64,000 bases of DNA from Effrenium voratum (GCA_963377175.1 CAUJNA010001613.1:137501-201500), one strand, 5' to 3'. Positions 1 through 10,485 are shown, numbered from the stretch's first letter. A program made the numbers and translations. The notes: generated from the sequence alone by a model not told the origin.

Positions 1-27
1 GCAGAGGGGTCAACAGCAACAAAGCCT

Positions 28-115
28 GATTGGTAGTGGTTTAGTAATTAGTGCTGCCTTAGTGCTTCCTTATACTGGCTTAGTATTGGCTTAGTGTGGG
101 TTTCGTATTGATTTA
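28..115. repeat. Degenerate TTAGTATTGG-type repeat
   Basis: Several diverged copies of a TTAGTATTGG/CTTAGTAC word lie here. It is the same vocabulary as the clean 60-bp tandem array at 54490-54815, so the two ends of the window share one repeat family. Nothing gene-like is seen in the first 470 bases. Confidence 0.6.
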
Positions 116-470
116 CCATTCGCTTATTGGGAATTTCTGCCAGGAGCTTCAATTGAGTTTCCTTCTTCCTCCTTTCAAGACGGCTGCGGCTTAGGAATTT
201 GCAATGGGGCACGAGTCCGCTTTCAGAGTTTGACGCAGACAACTAATGTTTAACAAGGTGGGGTTGGAGGAAACAGGGTCACATTTCCTGAAGGGTTGGT
301 GAAAAGTGTGGGGCGACCCAATGTTTTGCTTGGGGAAACCGCAGCTCTTGTATTGAATACCCTTTCTTCTGTTGGGGCGTACTGAATCATTCTGGAAAAG
401 CATTAATGGATCCAGACACAGAGCGCCCTTTCTGCATGCCAGCAGTTGACCGGCTTTGATGGTTCCCCTG

Positions 471-563
471 GTTTAGATGGGTGTTATGCCATCCATTCAC
501 CAGGGAAACCCATCTATTTTAGTCTATTTTGCCAAGAGGGTACCTATGTTTGGGACCTTCTCA
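471..563. mobile_element. Short inverted-repeat element, family C
   Basis: The segment has GGTTCCCCTGGTTTAGATGG near its start and the CCCATCTATTTTAG word near its end. The same words, partly inverted, occur at 48784-48888. It ends in a pyrimidine-rich TTCTCAG directly against an exon-like patch at 565, so it could be the end of an intron. Confidence 0.45.
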
Positions 564-564
564 G

Positions 565-680
565 GTAGCCATGGGTCAGTTTTCTGTGCAGGACAAGCTC
601 CGGCCTGTCTCCGCGCGGCAGGGCCTGTCCGCCGAGTTGGATTTGCACCAGGAGCGATGGGATTTGCGCCGTTGTTTTTG
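565..680 (+). CDS. Candidate internal exon, unidentified protein
   Basis: An open stretch follows a good acceptor (TTCTCAG at 558-564) and begins Val-Ala-Met-Gly-Gln. Its third codon positions are mostly G or C, unlike the flanks, and it reads as a charged, probably helical sequence (DKLRPVSARQGLSAELDLHQ). The 3' border is uncertain; the frame stays open to about 936 but coding character fades after about 680. No family is recognised. The short TIR element just upstream would be part of the preceding intron. Confidence 0.35.
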
Positions 681-1108
681 GGTCTGCACCTTGCGAGGGC
701 GTCGGGCCCCTGCCAGCAAAAGCAGCACGCGACAGTTGTGCGCATGTGCAGCGCACTTTTTTGGCGCTCACAGCTGTGCTGATCAAGATGAAGACGAGGT
801 CTCTGCGCTCATCAAGATGGGGGGGGGAGGGGTAGACGACACGCCGGTGTTTGGAGTTGTAGACAGCTTGCCGGGGAGCGAGCTCTCGCCAGTGTCGGTT
901 TTTCCAGTTCTTTTCTGCACAAACGCCGACTCTTAGTTCTAAGGTCCCGCTGTGCTGGGAGATTGGTCAGTTCACATACCCCGAGTGACAACATCGCCTG
1001 GTGATTTTTGTACACGGCCGTACTGGATTTCCCAAGCTCTCGCCTGAAAAGAAGTTCTCGCAGCGGGTAGCGTTATAGTTGGGCTTGGATACCTCCTGGC
1101 ATAGTCGT
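681..1108. other. Interval without a recognisable gene
   Basis: No coding signal or repeat was identified, apart from a run of G near 820 and mixed-composition sequence. Confidence 0.5.
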
Positions 1109-1210
1109 TATATGGGTGCGGGTCAAAATTACACAGGAGGGGTTACGCAGGTTTTGGTCCATGTTTCCACTTACCGTTTTGGTATCGGTTTTTTGAGCCA
1201 CAGCCATATT
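1109..1210. mobile_element. Short TIR element, family B
   Basis: The left end reads ATATGGGTGCGGGTCAAAAT and the right end TTGAGCCACAGCCATAT, which are imperfect inverted repeats. The interior holds ACGCAGGTTTTGGTCCATG, also found in the copies at 42599 and 51608 and inverted in the copy at 3862. About 100 bp long with no coding capacity; a non-autonomous MITE-like or introner-like element. Confidence 0.7.
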
Positions 1211-1254
1211 GCTCGTGACATACCCTAAGCCCGGTTGCCGCGACGCCCTTCTTG

Positions 1255-1450
1255 CCGTCACGGGGCCTGAATTCTTGCGACTTTCGCGGAGCTGTGGAGT
1301 CGCACTTTCGCGCTGGAGCTATGCGCTGAATTGCTGTGACTTTGAAGGTGGAGCTCCGGAAATGCACTTTCTGTCGGCATACTACTCGTGTACTGAACAA
1401 AATGCAACTTTCGAGATGGAGCTGCGGAATGGTCAAACTCGTTGTTTTTT
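1255..1450 (-). repeat. Diverged copy of the 58.3-59.3 kb satellite
   Basis: Words such as GCAACTTTCGAGATGGAGCT and GGAGCTCCGGAAATGCACTT are reverse-complement relatives of the array at 58310-59340 (for example GCAGCTCCGGCTCGAAATT). The 151-codon frame crossing this stretch (1209-1664) is therefore probably not a gene. Confidence 0.6.
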
Positions 1451-1605
1451 TCATGCCATACCTATGGACCGAGGGTCTGTGTGGTATACCTCAGTGACAG
1501 GATGGGGGCCGAGTCGCGCGTTGCATGCCCTCAAGCAGAATCACTGCCATTTGACGCAGTCCGTAGTTCTCTTCGGCGGTGCAGGCATCACGGCTTCGGC
1601 GGATA

Positions 1606-1656
1606 AATATTTATATACATATATACATATATACATTATATATATATATATATTAG
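1606..1656. repeat. TATA/CATA microsatellite
   Basis: A run of alternating TATA and CATA words. Confidence 0.85.
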
Positions 1657-1881
1657 TTTTTTGAATATTATACAAACCATGTAACATCTGCATGTCCAGC
1701 TAGCAATTTGTTCCAGCTTGCAACTTGTTCCTGTGTGTGTACAACAAGTGAAATGCAGCCGCGCGTTCGGCTTTCTGATGAGTTGGCCTGGCGCCCCTCG
1801 CGAGACACGGATGGCAAGTGCTTGACCTCCGCCCAGCTACATTGAATGCACGAGCACTCGGTTTCTAGCCTTTTTTCCACC

Positions 1882-1999
1882 AGGGCCCCCAGCTAGGTGC
1901 CCTTTCTCACGCCTTTTTTGGTTGGGAGGGTTACCCTACTAAAATAGACCACAGAAAAAGTTGGTACCCTTATGCTAACCTCTCTACTGGAGGACCTAG
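1882..1999. mobile_element. Short TIR element, family A (copy 1)
   Basis: Family A has a left end near CTAGGTCCCCCAG and a right end CTGGAGGACCTAG, inverted repeats with one mismatch. It has a shared core: GTGCCCTTT, then TTTTTGGTTGGGAGGGTT, CCCTACTAAAATAGAC, ACAGAAAAA, GGTACCCTTA, CTAACCTCTCTACTGG. This copy has a damaged left end (CAGGGCCCCCAG). Confidence 0.75.
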
Positions 2000-2649
2000 T
2001 TAATGTTGACCCCTGATTGACAGCACCTCCAGTTCTTCATGAGGGGGCACTGGACGAAAGGAATCCCCACTAAGGAGCGATGATTCAGAACTGGGGGTGT
2101 AGAAATCGGGAGTCGGCATTACGTTGTGTTGCAGGGGACCATGTCTAGATCAAACATTTGTAGCACCTACCCGCAATTTGTGGGGGTGTCATACAATACT
2201 CTCCAGTGTGCTGGGCCCACTGAAGCGAATCCATACTGCAACCCAAGCATAAAGTCATGATAAGTTGTTTGGCTTGTGGCGCTGAAAGACGAATATGCAA
2301 TGCGCACCAACATTTTGTGGCCCGCGGTACGTCCTTTGTCAATTGCTTCGTCGTACCTTTGCAAGGTGCTCGCCATATGTCCCGCCATCAAGTTTTTGGT
2401 TTTGCTTTTGCGAGGCGGTCAAGCCCGGCATTCCGAGGTGTGAGAAGTGGTCGGAGAGTTGTTGCATCAAATGATTCAAGTGTTTCCTGGTCCAATGGGC
2501 TGAGGCCCCAAAGGGCAGCGGTCCAAGCCCTCTGTATAGAGCACCAGAGGCCCCTGGGACTTCAATTGGGAACAACTGACAGGCCCCGGCAGATTCAGTT
2601 TCGGTTTTGTCTTTCTGGTACCCGCCATGGGTGTCCTTTTTAGGTCAGT
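2000..2649. other. Interval without a recognisable gene
   Basis: The open frames here lack codon bias and overlap on both strands. No repeat family was recognised. Confidence 0.5.
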
Positions 2650-2755
2650 GTGGCTAGAAATAGATGGCACTGGCTTAGGTGGGCTTTACGCCCCATGTAC
2701 CAGATGAAAACCCATCCTTTTTTTCCAAAAGGCCGCCTATGTTTGGGACGTAGCC
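2650..2755. mobile_element. Short inverted-repeat element, family C
   Basis: It carries AAATAGATGGCACTGG at the left and ends with CCTATGTTTGGGAC, the ending also seen at 541-556. The ends are more diverged than in families A and B. Confidence 0.4.
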
Positions 2756-2759
2756 GCAG

Positions 2760-2909
2760 CATTTGGGAGTGCATCGACTTGGGGGTGCTCCATCGCAGCA
2801 TGTTCGGCGCTTGGCGCAGGAGGCCTACCCGCTTCCTGCGGGGCTTCAATCCTGGATGACCACGGAGGACGGTCTAGGCCCTGCAAGCCGCACGCCGCAC
2901 GAGCCATAG
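2760..2909 (+). CDS. Possible terminal exon, unidentified
   Basis: A GC-rich patch follows an acceptor-like GTAGCCGCAG. One forward frame runs His-Leu-Gly-Val-His to a TAG at 2907-2909 and contains HVRRLAQEAYPLPAGLQSW. Other frames are also open over this GC-rich stretch, so the frame choice is weak. It is sandwiched between a family C element and a family A element. Confidence 0.25.
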   Translation, partial: HLGVHRLGGAPSQHVRRLAQEAYPLPAGLQSWMTTEDGLGPASRTPHEP

Positions 2910-2912
2910 CAA

Positions 2913-3037
2913 CTGGGTCCCCCAGCAATTGGTGCCCTTTGACCGTTTCTTTTTTGGTTGGGAGGGTTGCCCTACTAAAAGAGACTACAGAAAAAAATCG
3001 GGTACCCTGATTCTATCCTCTGTACTGGAGGACCTAG
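2913..3037. mobile_element. Short TIR element, family A (copy 2)
   Basis: The left end is CTGGGTCCCCCAG and the right end CTGGAGGACCTAG, with the family core between. The preceding bases CATAGCAACT are shared with the copy at 12803, so either the element extends further left or the insertion sites are related. Confidence 0.8.
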
Positions 3038-3861
3038 CATAGATGAACATAAGGCTACACAATTGGCTTGATTGCATCCTGGTACGTTGCCCAGGACTCC
3101 CGGTTGAATTGACCGGACCGCAAGGGTACGCGCTTGGCGTGGTTTCCTCTTCGCGGCCAAATGTCTACTCTCGGGTTGAAGCCAATGGTTAATTTCCACA
3201 CCGTGCATGCGTCAAACTAGGCATTCCTGTAGATGGTTTTGATGTTTACTGTCCTTTCAAAGACGCACAGGCTTAACCTGCCTGGGGCGCCGTGGTGAGA
3301 GTGTCCAATCTTTTGGCTCTCTTCAAAGCTGCCAAGCTAAAAACCAAACGGATCCTTAAAAGGAACCATGACCCCTTGCCAGCACAAAGAGTTTGACCTG
3401 TCTTTCGTGAGAATGTTAATTCAAATATGGATGGGTGCATGCGGGGCGCGAAACCCAGTCGGCGACTCTGGCTTCCATGAGTCTTTGAGCCGCGAGTTTT
3501 ATGTTTCCTCAGGTCCTCGTGGCTGAAGAGTGATGGTTCGGTCAGCCAAAAACAGTGACACGGCTCCCTCAAAATCCTGAATGTTCAACAATTCCAATGT
3601 GAGCAGTCTGATTTGTCGTCAGTGGGCCAACATATTATTTTGACAGTTTCTAGGGTTGTCAAAGTCAAAAACTGTGGGCGTTTCCCTTCAACCTACCACC
3701 TAGGGGGACTTTGACAGTGCTAAAAGATAAGGCCAGCAAATGGTAGCCCACTCTGGGGCACAAATATGGCCGGTGCAGGTTGCTTCAGCCACATCCAAGA
3801 CCAGTCTGGGCTTGTCAGCATCTTGGTCCAGCCGCTTGGTATATTTTTTTGGGGGTTCTCA
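3038..3861. other. Interval without a recognisable gene
   Basis: No gene is seen. At 3640-3680 a small TTTTGACA/TGTCAAA inverted repeat occurs. Confidence 0.5.
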
Positions 3862-3969
3862 AATGGCTATGGCTCAAAAAACCGGTACCACAATGGAACC
3901 CTGGTAAGTGGAAACATGGAGCAAAACCTGCGTAGCCCCTCCTGTTTAATTTTGAGCCACACCCAAATT
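3862..3969. mobile_element. Short TIR element, family B
   Basis: Left end ATGGCTATGGCTCAAAAAAC, right end TTTGAGCCACACCCAAAT. The interior TGGAAACATGGAGCAAAACC is the reverse complement of the interior at 1109 and 51608, so this copy lies in the opposite orientation. Confidence 0.7.
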
Positions 3970-5352
3970 ACTTATGGGGGTTGGTTCCCTGTAACAACCA
4001 TTTGGGGGGTACATCATCTTGAGGATGTCACTTTCATGAACCTTGCTATGGCTTTGGAACCTGGATCTCGAATCACTGACGGCTGTGCACGTCTCTTTGT
4101 GAAACCAAACAAATGCGAACCTTTGTCAACGGCATTTATGCTCGAAGGGCTGGTGGTTGAATGGATTTTGCGCTGAGCAAGATCTATCGTGCATTTGTCA
4201 AACAATTGATTTGTAAGGAGATACAGCAACGGAAAATACCTCGGGGCGAGCGGTTCGCATGCAACCTGGGAAGCAACGCGGGAGATGATGCAAAGTGCAA
4301 AGTAAGGTAAGGGAGTCTCCTTAAGTGTGGTTGATTCCAGGAACAATGTAGTACAATAAGCATCAGGAATCAGTGACTCTGTCAAACTTCGAACGGATTC
4401 CAGCCAAGATTAGTGACTGTTAAGTGGCCCAATGACCAACTCGCTGCAAGCTTTGTTCAGTTTGAGATTGGTGCCGAGAGTCTAGGTGTGTTTTGATGTG
4501 GTTTGTGTTGGTGGCTTGGGGTTTGAACCCCGTCTTGCATGGCATGGCATGGTCGCGCTGTAGCGGAAGCCTCTGAATGAATTGGCCACATGAAGCGAAT
4601 AATTGACACATCAAGGTCGGGGCTTGCAAGGTGCTCCAGTTGTCCGCTACCGGGAACCGGCGTCAATGAGCCCTTTCTTGATGTTATCACAATAACCCAC
4701 CAAGGGTGATTAATGCGGGGTCGACCTCCGGCATCCCACCGGCTCTTGCGACTGAGTTCGTCCAAGCACAGCCTGACGCTTTTGGGCGACAAGAAGGCGC
4801 GAAACGTCGCTCGAGCTTCTGAAGGGGAGTCGTTGGTAAGGGAACATGAGAAGAGAAACCAAAAAGAAAGCCAATAGGAAGCCATCCGCTCTCAGACTTC
4901 GTTCCCTCTTTGCAAACAACCCAAAGCTGTACGAATCCTCAGACTCGCGCTGGTGTCCGCATGATTTTTTTGAAGCGGTCGGGCGTGATGTGTCCTCCCG
5001 GTCATGATTCTGGCATGTTCAAACAGTGCTGGGGGGCATATGCGTTTGTCCACTGCTTGTCTCAGGCCACACGCAAGGATTGGCAGCCACTTGTTAATAC
5101 TAACATTGTCATTGATCACCCTCCTTCAGCTTTCGCATTCTGACTGCCACCTTGGGAGATGCAATACCTGCCCGACCGTGAGTTGTACCTGACCTGAGTC
5201 TCCATGGGTCACGTGACACATGTAGTGACACTGAAAGTCGATCACCTGGCCTCCAGGGACCTGTACAGGGTCCATGGTTTGGTGGAACCCCCCATGCTTT
5301 GGCGAGGTCCTTCCGTCAGTTCACTTTCAAGCCAACCCCAAAAACTCCGCAG
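3970..5352. other. Interval without a recognisable gene
   Basis: The short open frames have no codon bias or recognisable motifs. No repeat family was recognised. Confidence 0.5.
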
Positions 5353-5489
5353 GCTCGACACAGCCAGACCGCCACGATGTCCGGGAAAAGGAAAACACAG
5401 CGGCGCAGGCCATCCAGAGAGCGAAGCTATTGTTGGAGGTCCACGTGAAGCATCAGTCGCAGATCCTTGGTCAAGCTGTGGCGCATGAC

Positions 5490-5569
<80 letters not shown>

Positions 5570-5760
5570 CGAAGATGATGCTTATGATGATTATGATGAT
5601 GATGACGAAGATGATGCTGATGATGATGATGATGACGATGTTGATGACGATGATGATGATGATGCTGACGATGATGATGATGACGACGATGATGATGATT
5701 ATGATGATTTGGGGGGTTCTGTTTTTGAGAGGGTTGGCTTAGGGGGAACCACACGGAAGC
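5353..5760 (+). CDS. Candidate exon with a poly-aspartate tract
   Basis: After an acceptor-like ACTCCGCAG (ending 5352) a forward frame reads GSTQPDRHDVREKENTAAQ and then a helical, charged segment (AIQRAKLLLEVHVKHQSQIL) before entering the GAT array at 5488. In this frame the array codes almost only Asp (GAT, GAC), with Glu, Ala, Tyr and Val interruptions and no stops, so an acidic tail of about 75 residues is possible. The coding character of the first 130 bases is fair; the array may equally be an intronic microsatellite that happens to be in frame. Function unknown. Confidence 0.3.
5488..5709. repeat. GAT/GAC trinucleotide microsatellite
   Basis: About 70 consecutive GAT units, with GAC, GAA, GCT, TAT and GTT interruptions becoming more frequent towards the 3' end. 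Confidence 0.95.
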
Positions 5761-5924
5761 CGCACATTCTCTTGGGGTCCTGCCCCTTTGTGAGACAAAC
5801 ACCTCGCGGTGGATCGGGTGCTTTGACACGAGGCTCCGCGCAGTGGTGCCTTAAGGAGTTCGGAACGGCTGTTTGGCATTACGAAACAAAGCTAAGCTCT
5901 TGGGGAAATGCAGTCTTTGGTGCA

Positions 5925-6030
5925 TTTTGCTTGGATGTTAGGACTTTCACTTTTCGCCAACTAATGGGTTTTCAATTGAACCACCTAAAGTTAAACTGTT
6001 AGCAGGGGAGCAGAAAGCAAGCAAGGTTTG
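5925..6030. mobile_element. Family D element (diverged)
   Basis: Contains CCACCTAAAGTTAAACTGTT and AGCAGGGGAGCAG, matching the family D core CCACTAAAAGTT...TTTAGCAGGGGATC. Ends are not clear. Confidence 0.4.
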
Positions 6031-6317
6031 CTGGGTTCTGTGTCCATTCACGTTATGTGGTTGTTTTCTGCCCCTGGATCGGTGGTTTTAGTCTCGGCCA
6101 TGCCGACTTGCGCTGCTTGATTTGTCCCTTGCCGGAGTTGGGCTAGCTGTTTTAAGGCCACTTGCATGTTCAGAAGTCTCACACATTCGGTGTTCAGTTT
6201 CGTGCATTGATTTTTCCGCACCGAGGATCCAGAACTTCCAGGATGTCCGGGAAAAGCGGCTGAAGGCTGGGTGAAGGATGGCGCATTCGTGCATAGGGCC
6301 TCCCAAAGATTGGTGCA

Positions 6318-6430
6318 GGATCATTCCCAGCGACCTTGGAAAGTCCAATTCCCATTGCTGGGAATGATTCATTCCCAGCCATTGGACTTCCCAGCAGAAA
6401 GAAGCATTGGCAAAGTCCAATACCCATGTC
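6318..6430. repeat. Nested palindrome
   Basis: GCTGGGAATGA faces TTCATTCCCAGC across the centre at about 6370, with outer GTCCAAT and ATTGGAC arms. A further GATCATTCCCAGC and AAGTCCAAT copy lie on the flanks. Strong stem potential; no coding. Confidence 0.6.
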
Positions 6431-6617
6431 AGGTCCCCCAGTAGTGCCCTTTTGGCAAGTGGCAAGGCTTCGGGATGATCTCTGCCACGAGAATCAGCTT
6501 TTGCAAGCGCTAGTTGCGGGTCCCAAATCAAGGCCGCGGCGTTTTTCGTCGTTTTTTTGCTTCTTTTTTATTTCTCTGGGGGTGGCCATATGGTATTCTT
6601 TTGTTCACGCTGCTCAG

Positions 6618-6758
6618 GCCCTGGAGAACAAGCGAAACCGCATTGAGGGCTCCGGTGCCTCGTGCGTCGTTGAGGGCCGTTTGCAGGCTTGCCCCCGAAA
6701 CCGTGCAGGGGAAGCTATGATCTTCACCTCAGGCAAAGCCGTGCTCCGGCAAATTTGA
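6618..6758 (+). CDS. Candidate terminal exon, unidentified
   Basis: The acceptor TGCTCAG ends at 6617. The frame reads ALENKRNRIEGSGASCVVEG and runs 46 codons to a TGA at 6756-6758. Third positions are GC-biased and the residues are plausible for a soluble protein, but no family is recognised. An internal TTCACCTCAG could be a second acceptor. Confidence 0.3.
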   Translation, partial: ALENKRNRIEGSGASCVVEGRLQACPRNRAGEAMIFTSGKAVLRQI

Positions 6759-7843
6759 ACGCGCGCCAAAGGGACGAACTGCTTGATGGCAATATTTGAG
6801 GTCGGCATATGCCGTCGCTGTCAAACGCAGGGACCAATCCAATGGCTTGTCTGTTTGCTTTGTCTTGCTTACCAACGTTACCAGCAGGAGTTGGGCTGCC
6901 ATAACCATGGCCTTTTCAGTGTGTTTGCACGTTGTGAGTGTCCAAACCCCAAACGGCGGTTCAGCAAGCTGAGTCGCTTCCAACTCCGAACTTTTCAGGC
7001 TAATGTGGCTGCGTTGCCATTTCCCCTGAAAGCAAAACAATTTTCTGGGTTTGGGGTAAAGGGCTTATTGTTCAGGGTTGACTGTTTGTTGTGACCGCCA
7101 ATGCACGAGCACATGTTCCGCAGAGGCTCAGGGTGGGGGTAGTGATCTTTGGCTGCGATGAACATGAAGTCTACATGTTGCTTCCCTCCAGGTGGGTTGT
7201 GGGTTGGTGAGCGTTCGAACGGGTGTTTTAACGGACCCGATGTGTTTCGGTGGCCACAAAAAAGTCGGGTGCAGTCCCTGTCAAATCTGACGCTTCACTG
7301 TTTGGAGCCCGTAGGATCATTCAATCCTCGACCCTTAGCATTGCAGCTCTTCGAAACCATCCAAATCGCCACGTCCACACGTGGCAGCTTTGATCATCGG
7401 TTGCACAGCTGACTCGCAGTGGTGCTTTGGAAACCGGGCAGGAAATATGTGGCAAATATCAGTACCTTCGAAACCTCCATTGTCACCGCTGCAGTTGATC
7501 CTTGCCCGCATCATTCAGGTTGTTGCGTTTGCACGGCCCGTGAATCTCGGCGGATTCTACATTGGCTCCGCCAAGTTCGCGTGACTTTCCTTCTCCCTTG
7601 GAAGTTGAGCCCCGTGACGTCTTTGTTCCATTCTTTCGGAGCCTTTCTTCAGGTCTCTTGGCATGTGTCTTTGCCCTCAAACCAGTTCCTTCTCTCCTTC
7701 CCTTTTGCTTCGGTTTCGAAACCAAGGACACATTTGTCACATTTGTTTTTGCTTGCCTTGTAAGTCCCTTCTCTCCTTCCCGGCAAAGAACAACAACTTC
7801 GCAGCCCTCCTGCAATGCCCGAGCCTGAAGCTGAGGCTTCAAG
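6759..7843. other. Upstream intron or intergenic sequence of the KH gene
   Basis: No exon could be supported here. The stretch is rich in CTTT and TTCC, typical of the introns around it. Earlier exons of the KH gene must lie here or further upstream. Confidence 0.45.
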
Positions 7844-8675
7844 CACAGCTGCGAGTTCACGGTGAACAGCAGCTACACCTCCCGCATCATCGGCAAGGGC
7901 GGCGAGGCCATCCGCGCCGTGCAGGAGAAGCACGAGGCGCGGAAGCCAGGGACCTCTTTCTCACCGATCGTTCGGTCCGTGCGGAGAATCCTTGGCTTTG
8001 AAGAGGGCGTCCTGTTGGTTTCACAGGAGAAAGCAGCAACCAAGAGGGGGTCCATGTTCGAGGAGCGTTTTTGTTGCTTTTCCGTGGGCCCCGGTAAATA
8101 CCAAAAGGACCTGCTTTCCTATAGGTAGGGGTGGGCTGGGAAAATGGCAGCGAGAGGGCGGACGGGCACTCCCCTGCAAATCAACATGGAATTGAAAACG
8201 GGAGCCAGCCCACAGAGATGTCTTTAAGAATGATGGTTCTTTGGGTTCCATGCTCATCTGCACGATATTCATTAAACGAATATCTTATAGCATAGCTATA
8301 AATTGCTATACTTTATAGGCGAACATTTGTTGTTCATGTTTTTGCTCTGGTCCAAACCACCGATCCAAACCAGCAGGAGTCGTTGGGATGATCTAGTTTG
8401 GTGTCATAGAACACCGTTCTTTCCCACCGAAACGCAGTTTGGGGTCAACTTAGGCATCAACCTCCGCAGAAATAAATGCATCAACCACCTGGGTCTGAGT
8501 TTGGTGTCTTTTTTTCCGTCAGGTGACCATCAAGATCCTGGACTCGAACGCTGGCACCTCCACAGTGAGGATCTTCGGGAACAGCGAGACCAGTGTGGCC
8601 AAAGCCCGCGCGGAGGTGGAGTACATTGAGAAGGCAGATGGGAACGACCCCCCCTTGTCCCCCCCCAACAACTAA
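7844..8675 (+). CDS. KH-domain RNA-binding protein, last two exons
   Basis: Exon 1 (7844-7936) reads CEFTVNSSYTSRIIGKGGEA followed by IRAVQEKHE. Exon 2 (8523-8675) reads VTIKILDSNAGTSTVRIFGN and ends at a TAA at 8673-8675. Joined in phase 0 they make one complete KH fold: the beta-1 strand, the invariant Ile-Ile-Gly-Lys-Gly-Gly loop that grips the RNA backbone, helix B (Glu-Ala-Ile-Arg-Ala-Val), strands beta-2 and beta-3, and a C-terminal helix (TSVAKARAEVEYIEKA). A short proline-rich tail follows. KH domains bind single-stranded RNA or DNA. Only one domain is visible; the in-frame TGA at 7832 shows that exon 1 starts after it, so the N-terminus lies on unseen upstream exons. The 7844 start (after TTCAAG) is a choice among three nearby AGs. 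Whether this is vigilin-, PCBP- or other-type cannot be decided. Confidence 0.85.
7937..8522 (+). other. GC-AG intron of the KH gene
   Basis: The exon ends CACGAG, the intron begins GCGCGG and ends TTTTTTCCGTCAG. Only this donor restores the KH register without a stop, and GC donors are common in dinoflagellates. Length 586 bp. An AT-rich ATATCTTATAGCATAGC patch lies at 8280-8297. Confidence 0.7.
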
Positions 8676-9473
8676 AGGCTTGGGGGTCTCTGCCCAGAGA
8701 GTTCTGGGGTGGTGCGGAGCAGCTTCCAGGGAGGGTTCCGTAGGTTTCGGGGCTGGAGAGAATACTTAGGTTTATTTCTCTCTCGCTCTCGCTACACATG
8801 CGATAATATATATATATATATATTTATTTGTACATACGGTGGGGATGGGGCGAATTACTATGTATACACATACCAACCTGGACCCTCAAATAGCCGGAAA
8901 TTCCGGAACATGCATGTTTCAGCCAGCCCTGGTGGCAAAGTGATGCGAACAATGCTGGGACATCGGCCGGAAATACTCGGACCCGGACCTCTGTGGGAAA
9001 TGCACGGAAATCTACGGGAAATCAGCGGAACCACCAAAACCGAGTTCCAAGCAGATGTGGCTGGGAGGGATCGGACATGATTAAGCGATTTGAGTAGAAA
9101 TATTTTTTTATTTTTTTGACAGGCGAGAGTTCTTTTTTCGGCAAAGCGTGGGAACTTGTTCCTCTGGAGTGTTAGGAATGTATGTAAATAGAATCAAGCC
9201 GAAATTGTCCAACATGCCTGATCTTTCCCACACCACACCGATGCCCGTTTGTGTATTTCTTTGCAAAGCCGGCGAATCTTGATGTGATCTTGCGCACATC
9301 GCATGAGGCTCAGTTTTGTCAATTATTTGGCAGGACTCGCTCAATTCCGAACGAACACCAGGCTCCATGTTTTTCTTTTTTTATTTCTCTTTTTCCGATC
9401 CCCGTTTTTTCACCCAGGGAAGCCGGACATGTTTCTTGGTTTTTATCCCGATCCTTGTTTTTTTCTCGCCCAG
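8676..9473. other. Interval downstream of the KH stop codon
   Basis: Holds a TA run at 8807-8824 and repeated CCGGAAAT/GGGAAATCAGCGGAA words at 8890-9030. No polyadenylation motif or gene is recognised. Confidence 0.5.
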
Positions 9474-9573
9474 AACAGCCGCAGATGCCTCTCACCTCCA
9501 AACCCGCGCGCAGGTGGTGCCTGTGGAGCCGGATCAGTACAACTGGATCATGGGCAGCTGGGCCGGCCACGAG
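9474..9573 (+). CDS. Candidate exon, unidentified
   Basis: One frame reads VVPVEPDQYNWIMGSWAGHE (9514-9573) with GC-rich third positions; the acceptor could be CGCCCAG (9473) or CGCGCGCAG (9513). The sequence turns AA-rich and non-coding straight after GGCCACGAG. It may join the exon at 10245, the next coding-like patch on the same strand. No family recognised. Confidence 0.4.
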
Positions 9574-9654
9574 AGATGCCGAAATGGAAACGAAACGGAA
9601 ACGGTGCAAAACGAAAGCGGGACTCGGAGGGTGGGAGTTCTTTGGTGCGTTTTG

Positions 9655-9745
9655 CCAAGGGATGTTCGGACTGAACAACTTTTTGCCACCGAAGGGGTGT
9701 TCCGAATTAAGCCACTAAAAGTTAGTCGTTTTGCAGGGGAGCAGA
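9655..9745. mobile_element. Family D element (diverged copy)
   Basis: Contains AAGCCACTAAAAGTTAGTCG and TTTTGCAGGGGAGCAG, the family D core. It lies 60 bp from another copy. Confidence 0.45.
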
Positions 9746-9805
9746 ATGCAACCGAGAGTTGTCCTTCGTAACCACCGAAGAAAGTACCCCAAAGAAACTC
9801 GGTGT

Positions 9806-9925
9806 CGAACCCAGCCATCCGGTTCCTTAGCTTTTTAGATCCTTTCAGTGTTTAGTGGGCAGTTTCCGTATTTAACCCACTAAAAGTTAAAGTTTTGGCG
9901 GGGGATCAGACATCGGGCAGCCCAA
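9806..9925. mobile_element. Family D element
   Basis: Starts near CCCAGCCATCCGGTTCCTTA, includes the internal inverted pair TTTAGTGGG/CCCACTAAAAGTTAAAG, and ends GGCGGGGGATCAGACATCGG. Other copies: 32030, 36120, 37748 and 46550. Confidence 0.55.
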
Positions 9926-10244
9926 AGAAACACAACCACTGAGTTCTGGCGATTTTAGCAGCCCTGTTTTGGACAAGCGGAGTCCTCAACGCGAGGTGGC
10001 TAAACTCAACGAGGCGACTCGTTCACCTGATATGGAAGCATTCTGATGGCACTTGCTTTCACCAAAGGATCTGCAATTGCCCACCTTTTCCCACAGAATG
10101 TGGAAACGCATGCCCAGCCACCCTTTCTCCGGCCACTCCTCGGTTCTCAGCTTTATTATATATATATACACATATTCGTTAGCTCGTTGTTTCCAAGCAG
10201 TGTTGTCTTTGATCACTGTCTTTTTGAGCTCCCTGCGTTTGCAG

Positions 10245-10485
10245 ATTGGGTCTCGAATGCTTTTGTGGACAGCTTGCCATAGACGGCTTCCTTCGCCGCT
10301 TTTCGGCCACCCGAGGCAAGGGAAATCGCACCATCTATGGCTTCAAGGAGTCTGTGGGCCTTGTGTACGCCCGCCTGGAGCACGACAGCCAGCAGCTGTT
10401 GCTGTTCCGTGGCGCGAATGCTTTGAGCTTGGGGAAGCTAGAGACGTTGGGCGGAGAGATTGTCTGCAAGTGGTGTGACAGACAG
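10245..10485 (+). CDS. Candidate internal exon, conserved-looking protein
   Basis: Flanked by a clean acceptor (GCGTTTGCAG) and a canonical donor (GACAG|GTTCTG). It reads LGLECFCGQLAIDGFLRRFS and then an 80-codon stretch including TIYGFKESVGLVYARLEHDS and LLLFRGANALSLGKLETLGG, with strong GC bias at third positions and no stops. This is among the best exon candidates in the window. The alternating hydrophobic pattern suggests a beta-rich globular domain, but I do not recognise a family. It begins with the last base of a split codon. Possible partner exon at 9474-9573. Confidence 0.55.

Noticed and set aside
5242..5829. 195-codon minus-strand His-rich frame
   Set aside because: Reverse reading of the GAT array.
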